The notes below the pieces were generated by a model. That model was not told the DNA's origin. It saw only the letters and a list, made by a program, of their open reading frames with translations, and ran no database searches. 8,527 nt of DNA from an uncultured Archangium sp. (lineage in GTDB: Bacteria; Myxococcota; Myxococcia; Myxococcales; Myxococcaceae), in assembly GCA_946479335.1 (NCBI GenBank), contig CAMLFP010000236.1, forward strand, positions 1-8,527, written 5' to 3'. Position numbers and translations under genes: made by a program. Shown here piece after piece: positions 5,761-8,527 of this stretch. How positions within the stretch are numbered: position 1 is the stretch's first letter; every line of letters begins with the position of its first letter.

Positions 5761-6671
5761 CGACGACGACGCAGCATCAGCACCAACACCAGTGACAACG
5801 CGCCGGCCCCCGAGCCACAGCCGCAGCGCTCCAGCGCGTCGCCGCCCGCGTGCGTGACCTCGGAGACGCCGCCATCGCCGCCCACCGCTGGCGGGAGCCC
5901 GGCGTCGCCATCGCACGACAGCACGAAGGTGACCGGCGCCGTCTCGAGGCGCACCGCGCTGCCGGGCAGCGACGCGCGCACCACCGCCTGATGCGGCCCG
6001 GCCGCGAGCCCCACCCACACCGTCGAAGACGTGGAGCACCGCCGGTAGAAGAGGTCTTCCCCGCGGCCCTCCCAGCTGCCGCCGGGCGCAGGAGACGCCC
6101 CGGCCGAGTGCGAGGCCTGCCACGGCTGGCCATCCACCAGCGTCTCGAAGACGAAGCTGGAGAGCCACGGCGTCGCTTCCGTCGAGGGGACCAGGGCCGC
6201 GCGCACCTGCGCCGCGGTGATGAGCTCCGAACATGAACCGGCGGCCGTCGAGACCTGCAGGTCGCCCACCTGCAGCGGGTCGAGGCTCAGCGTGCCCAGG
6301 GTCGCCGGGAGCGGCGCGGCGGCGATGACCGTCACGGTGGCATCGACGCCACACACGTACCCATCGGTGAAGCGGTACTGCGCGCCCGCGTCGAGCGCGC
6401 CCGGCGCGAAGGTGTAGGCGGTGCCGTCGAACTGCGGCGTCAAGGCGACCTCGAGCCCGTCCGCGAGGTTGAGCAACCTGACGGCGCCCGCGTCTGCGGG
6501 GCCGGCGATGCCCGAACCCGCGCGCCACCAGAACGCAGGCAGGTTCGCGGGCACCTCCGCGCCGTTCGCCGGCACCACCACCGACGGCCAACACGAGGGA
6601 GGGCTGCAGGCCTCCGCGCGCCGCGACGCCAGCCCCGCCACCAGCACCACCAGCATCATGCACGCGCGCAT
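5751..6671 (-). CDS. Secreted surface protein with MYXO-CTERM sorting signal
   Basis: The 306-residue precursor has an N-terminal signal peptide (MRACMMLVVLVAGLASRRAEA, likely cut before Cys22) and a C-terminal tripartite signal: Cys-Gly-Cys at 283-285, a hydrophobic run at about 287-300, and RRRR at 301-304. This is the arrangement of MYXO-CTERM, which in myxobacteria directs export, processing at the Cys and attachment to the cell surface. The mature part has six further cysteines (22, 27, 107, 147, 212, 253), compatible with disulfides, and strand-rich Gly/Ala/Pro segments; CSPPSCWP then VPANGAEVPANLP suggests an Ig-like surface protein, function unknown. ATG 6671 was chosen over GTG 6689, which overlaps the upstream stop, because GAGGG lies 7 bp before the ATG and the signal peptide starts there. 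It is probably co-transcribed with the methyltransferase, 14 bp upstream. Confidence 0.87.
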   Translation of the reverse strand: MRACMMLVVLVAGLASRRAEACSPPSCWPSVVVPANGAEVPANLPAFWWRAGSGIAGPADAGAVRLLNLADGLEVALTPQFDGTAYTFAPGALDAGAQYRFTDGYVCGVDATVTVIAAAPLPATLGTLSLDPLQVGDLQVSTAAGSCSELITAAQVRAALVPSTEATPWLSSFVFETLVDGQPWQASHSAGASPAPGGSWEGRGEDLFYRRCSTSSTVWVGLAAGPHQAVVRASLPGSAVRLETAPVTFVLSCDGDAGLPPAVGGDGGVSEVTHAGGDALERCGCGSGAGALSLVLVLMLRRRRVG

Positions 6672-6685
6672 GCCGTGACCCTCGC

Positions 6686-7417
6686 TCACGCGGCGCGCGC
6701 GGTGAAGACCGAGGCGTGCGGCTGCGCGAGGTACGCGGTCCAGAACTCCTCGCCGAAGAGCTCGATGCCCTGCGCATCACACTTCGGCTGGAGCCACTGG
6801 ACGTCGGTGAAGCCCGCCTGCCGCAGCGCCTCCTCGTAGCTCTCGCGCGTCCACCGGTGCGCGTTCAACTTCGCCTCCATGCCGGGGAGGACGATCTCCA
6901 GCGTCAGCGGCGCGCCGTCGGTCTGCCCACCCGTCACCTGGAAGCCGTACGGCAGGTAGTACGCCGGGTCGCTCAGGTTGATGTCGGGGTTCACCGCGAT
7001 GGTGACGAAGCGGCCGCCCGGCGCCAGCGACGCGCGCACGTTGCGGCACATCGCGGAGAGCTGCTCCCGCGTCGACGCGTAGTGCAGGAGGTACGCGGCC
7101 ACCACGCGGTCGAAGACGCCCACGTCGCCCAGCGCGCCGACGTCACCCACGAGGTACTCGACGTCGATGGGCTCGGTGCGCTCGAGGTGCCGCGCGTAGT
7201 CAATCATCCCCTCCGAGTTGTCGACGCCCACCACCCGCTTCGCGCCGCGCGCCTTCAGCTTCCGCGTATACAGCCCGGTGCCGCACGCGAGGTCGAGCAC
7301 CGAGAGGTTGCCGACCTCTCCCAGCGCGTCGAACAGCGTGTGCTCTTCGTAGAACTTCCGCAGCGGCGAGTTGGCGGTCTGCTCACTCACTTCGGCCAGC
7401 GCGTCGTATTGGCTCAT
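6686..7417 (-). CDS. Class I SAM-dependent methyltransferase
   Basis: The 243-residue cytoplasmic protein has the Rossmann-like methyltransferase core. Motif I, VLDLACGTGLYTR, is at 40-52 and binds the SAM methionine/carboxyl region. The acidic residue ending strand 2 is D66 in VVGVDNSEGM, and GD at 91-92 corresponds to the adenine-contact region. FDRVVAAYLLHYAS (102-115) and LAPGGRFVTI (131-140) are strands 4 and 5. The C-terminal third, from about residue 145, probably forms the substrate cap and ends with a W/F-containing segment. The acceptor is unknown; the profile fits small-molecule methyltransferases of the ubiE/Methyltransf_25 type. GTG 7420 and ATG 7417 are adjacent; the ATG is preferred because AAGGGAG sits 7 bp upstream of it. 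The MYXO-CTERM gene follows 14 bp downstream, but a functional link is not evident. Confidence 0.9.
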   Translation of the reverse strand: MSQYDALAEVSEQTANSPLRKFYEEHTLFDALGEVGNLSVLDLACGTGLYTRKLKARGAKRVVGVDNSEGMIDYARHLERTEPIDVEYLVGDVGALGDVGVFDRVVAAYLLHYASTREQLSAMCRNVRASLAPGGRFVTIAVNPDINLSDPAYYLPYGFQVTGGQTDGAPLTLEIVLPGMEAKLNAHRWTRESYEEALRQAGFTDVQWLQPKCDAQGIELFGEEFWTAYLAQPHASVFTARAA

Positions 7418-7617
7418 CACCCTGCTCCCTTGATGCTGATGTGGAGCGCGAAAAGTACCGTGCGCGCGGCTGGCGCGACCACCACGAGTCGGCGACGTGT
7501 CGCGCTCGAAACGTGGCGCCTTCCGCGTTCACGAACGTCAGGGCGCCGGGCTGGCCAGGCGCGAACCTCCCCCTCGAGCGGGTTGAAGCGCGCCGCCAAT
7601 GTGTCAGACGCCCCGGC
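7418..7617. promoter_or_regulatory. Divergent intergenic region, methyltransferase / ABC transporter ATPase
   Basis: These 200 bp hold no gene I can support on either strand. They should contain divergent promoters for the methyltransferase operon and the ABC transporter. A ribosome binding site for the leftward gene (AAGGGAG on the minus strand, about 7425-7431) is clear; none is clear for the rightward gene. The short A+T-richer GAAAAGTACC (7450-7459) is the best candidate for the leftward -10 region, but no -35 partner is convincing. An inverted-repeat cluster at 7515-7547 is described separately. Confidence 0.45.
7515..7547. promoter_or_regulatory. Nested inverted repeat, possible operator or leader hairpin
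   Basis: The inner dyad is CGTTC-AC-GAACG (7526-7537). It is flanked by two copies of GGCGCC (7515-7520 and 7542-7547), each itself palindromic, at nearly equal distance. As RNA the outer copies could pair as a 6-bp stem with a 5/4-nt internal loop leading to the inner arms. It lies about 70 bp upstream of the ABC ATPase start, so it could be an operator or a leader structure. G+C-rich DNA makes short dyads common, so the call is weak. Confidence 0.25.
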
Positions 7618-8527
7618 ATGACGCCGGTGCTGGAGGTCGACTCTCTCGTCAAGCAGTACCCCAAACACCGCGCCCTCGACGGCGTCTCGCTGCGCATCGA
7701 GGCAGGCGAAATTTTTGCGCTGCTGGGGCCCAACGGCGCCGGCAAGACCACGCTCATCGGCGCGGTGTGCGGGCTGGTGAAGAAGACCAGCGGCAGCGTG
7801 AAGCTGTTCGGCACCGACCTGGACCACGACGCCATCTCGCCGCGCTTCCACGTGGGGCTGGTGCCGCAAGAAATCAACTTCGACCCCTTCTTCAACGTGC
7901 GCGAGATGCTGCGCATCCAGCAGGGGTACTTCGGGCAGCCGCGCGACGACGCGCGCATCGACGAGGTGCTGGCGGCGATGGCGCTCACCGACAAGGCCGA
8001 CGTGCCGACGCGCGCGCTGTCGGGCGGCATGAAGCGGCGGCTCCTCATCGCCAAGGCGCTGGTGCACCGGCCGAAGCTGGTGTTCCTCGACGAGCCCACC
8101 GCGGGCGTCGACGTCGAGCTGCGCCGCGATTTGTGGGCGTACGTGCGCAAGCTGCGCAGCGAAGGCACGACGGTGGTGCTCACCACGCACTACCTCGAAG
8201 AAGCCGAGGAGCTCGCCGACCGCGTGGGCATCATCAACAAGGGCAAGCTGCTGCTGCTCGAGGAGAAGTCGGCGCTGATGCGGCGGCTGGGCGAGCGGGT
8301 GCTGACGGTGCGCTTCTCAACGCCCGTCTCCGCGCTGCCGCCGCAGGTGCAGGGCACGCTCTCGGCCGATGGGCTGCGCCTCGACTTCATCGAGCGCCAC
8401 GACGCGCCCACTGCCACATCGGTGCTGGCCGCCGCCTTCGCGGGTGGGATGCCGGTGAGTGACGTGTCGATGCAGCCCGCGAAGCTCGAAGACATCTTGC
8501 TGCGGGTGCTGAACGGCACCGGAGCCC
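7618..8527 (+). CDS. ABC-2 type transporter ATP-binding protein, YadG-like (3' end cut by the window)
   Basis: The visible 303 residues give a full nucleotide-binding domain: Walker A GPNGAGKTT at 37-45, Q-loop Q84 in VPQEINFDPF, signature LSGGMKRR at 134-141, Walker B LVFLDEP at 154-160 with D158 and E159, D-loop AGVD, and H191 in TTHYLEEAEEL. After about residue 220 comes the small C-terminal regulatory domain (VLTVRFSTPVSALP...). The PQE-N-F-FF-V segment and overall length resemble E. coli YadG (about 308 residues), so only a few codons should be missing. Such ATPases pair with an ABC-2 permease, expected immediately downstream, to export lipids, polysaccharides or drugs; the substrate is unknown. 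ATG 7618 puts the first strand (VLEVDSLVKQY) at the N-terminus, though no good ribosome binding site precedes it. Confidence 0.92.
   Translation, partial: MTPVLEVDSLVKQYPKHRALDGVSLRIEAGEIFALLGPNGAGKTTLIGAVCGLVKKTSGSVKLFGTDLDHDAISPRFHVGLVPQEINFDPFFNVREMLRIQQGYFGQPRDDARIDEVLAAMALTDKADVPTRALSGGMKRRLLIAKALVHRPKLVFLDEPTAGVDVELRRDLWAYVRKLRSEGTTVVLTTHYLEEAEELADRVGIINKGKLLLLEEKSALMRRLGERVLTVRFSTPVSALPPQVQGTLSADGLRLDFIERHDAPTATSVLAAAFAGGMPVSDVSMQPAKLEDILLRVLNGTGA

Noticed and set aside
7383..8190. Two minus-strand open frames (267 and 257 codons) opposite the ABC ATPase
   Set aside because: The plus strand has every ABC motif in order, whereas these frames have none and also run across the divergent promoter region.
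7599..8462. 287-codon plus-strand frame starting just before the ABC ATPase
   Set aside because: It is a +1 shadow of the ATPase, with an Arg/Ala/Gly-rich translation. The true frame begins at 7618 and stays open to the window edge.
1..8527. Possible defence island, prophage or biosynthetic cluster
   Set aside because: No integrase, transposase, structural phage gene, toxin-antitoxin pair, nuclease or assembly-line enzyme is visible. The phage-like lysozyme domain alone is not evidence of a prophage.

Overview
The window is very G+C-rich and almost fully coding. It most likely comes from a myxobacterium (Myxococcota) or close relative. The best lineage marker is the C-terminus of the protein at 5751-6671: a Cys-Gly-Cys motif, a short hydrophobic stretch and an RRRR tail, which is the layout of the MYXO-CTERM surface-sorting signal. 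An FHA-GAF-cyclase-like signalling protein and a multidomain cell-wall hydrolase with Pro/Ser/Thr-rich linkers also fit that group. I see no tRNA, rRNA, CRISPR array, insertion sequence or integration scar.

Layout, left to right: (1) the C-terminal end of a YbhB/YbcL-type PEBP protein (+); (2) an FHA-GAF-cyclase-homology protein (-) whose cyclase domain lacks its key residues; (3) a HAD-superfamily hydrolase (+), divergent from 2; (4) a three-domain peptidoglycan hydrolase (-) with a papain-like cysteine peptidase, a peptidoglycan-binding domain and a phage-tail-type lysozyme; (5) a small exported protein of unknown function (-), upstream of 4 and possibly co-transcribed with it; (6) a TauE/SafE membrane permease (+), divergent from 5; (7) a MYXO-CTERM surface protein (-); (8) a SAM-dependent methyltransferase (-), 14 bp upstream of 7 and probably in one operon with it; (9) a nearly complete YadG-like ABC transporter ATPase (+), divergent from 8 and running off the right edge.

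The genes alternate strand and do not form one recognisable pathway; the window reads as chromosomal housekeeping and accessory genes, not a mobile island or defence locus. Convergent pairs are packed very tightly: two of the three meet with abutting stop codons that make a shared TGATCA palindrome, and the third leaves 8 bp. The divergent gaps (56, 58 and 200 bp) must hold most of the promoters. The points most worth a second look are the degenerate cyclase domain, the lysin with no signal peptide, the palindrome upstream of the lysin, and the shared-stop palindromes. I found no convincing new multi-gene system.
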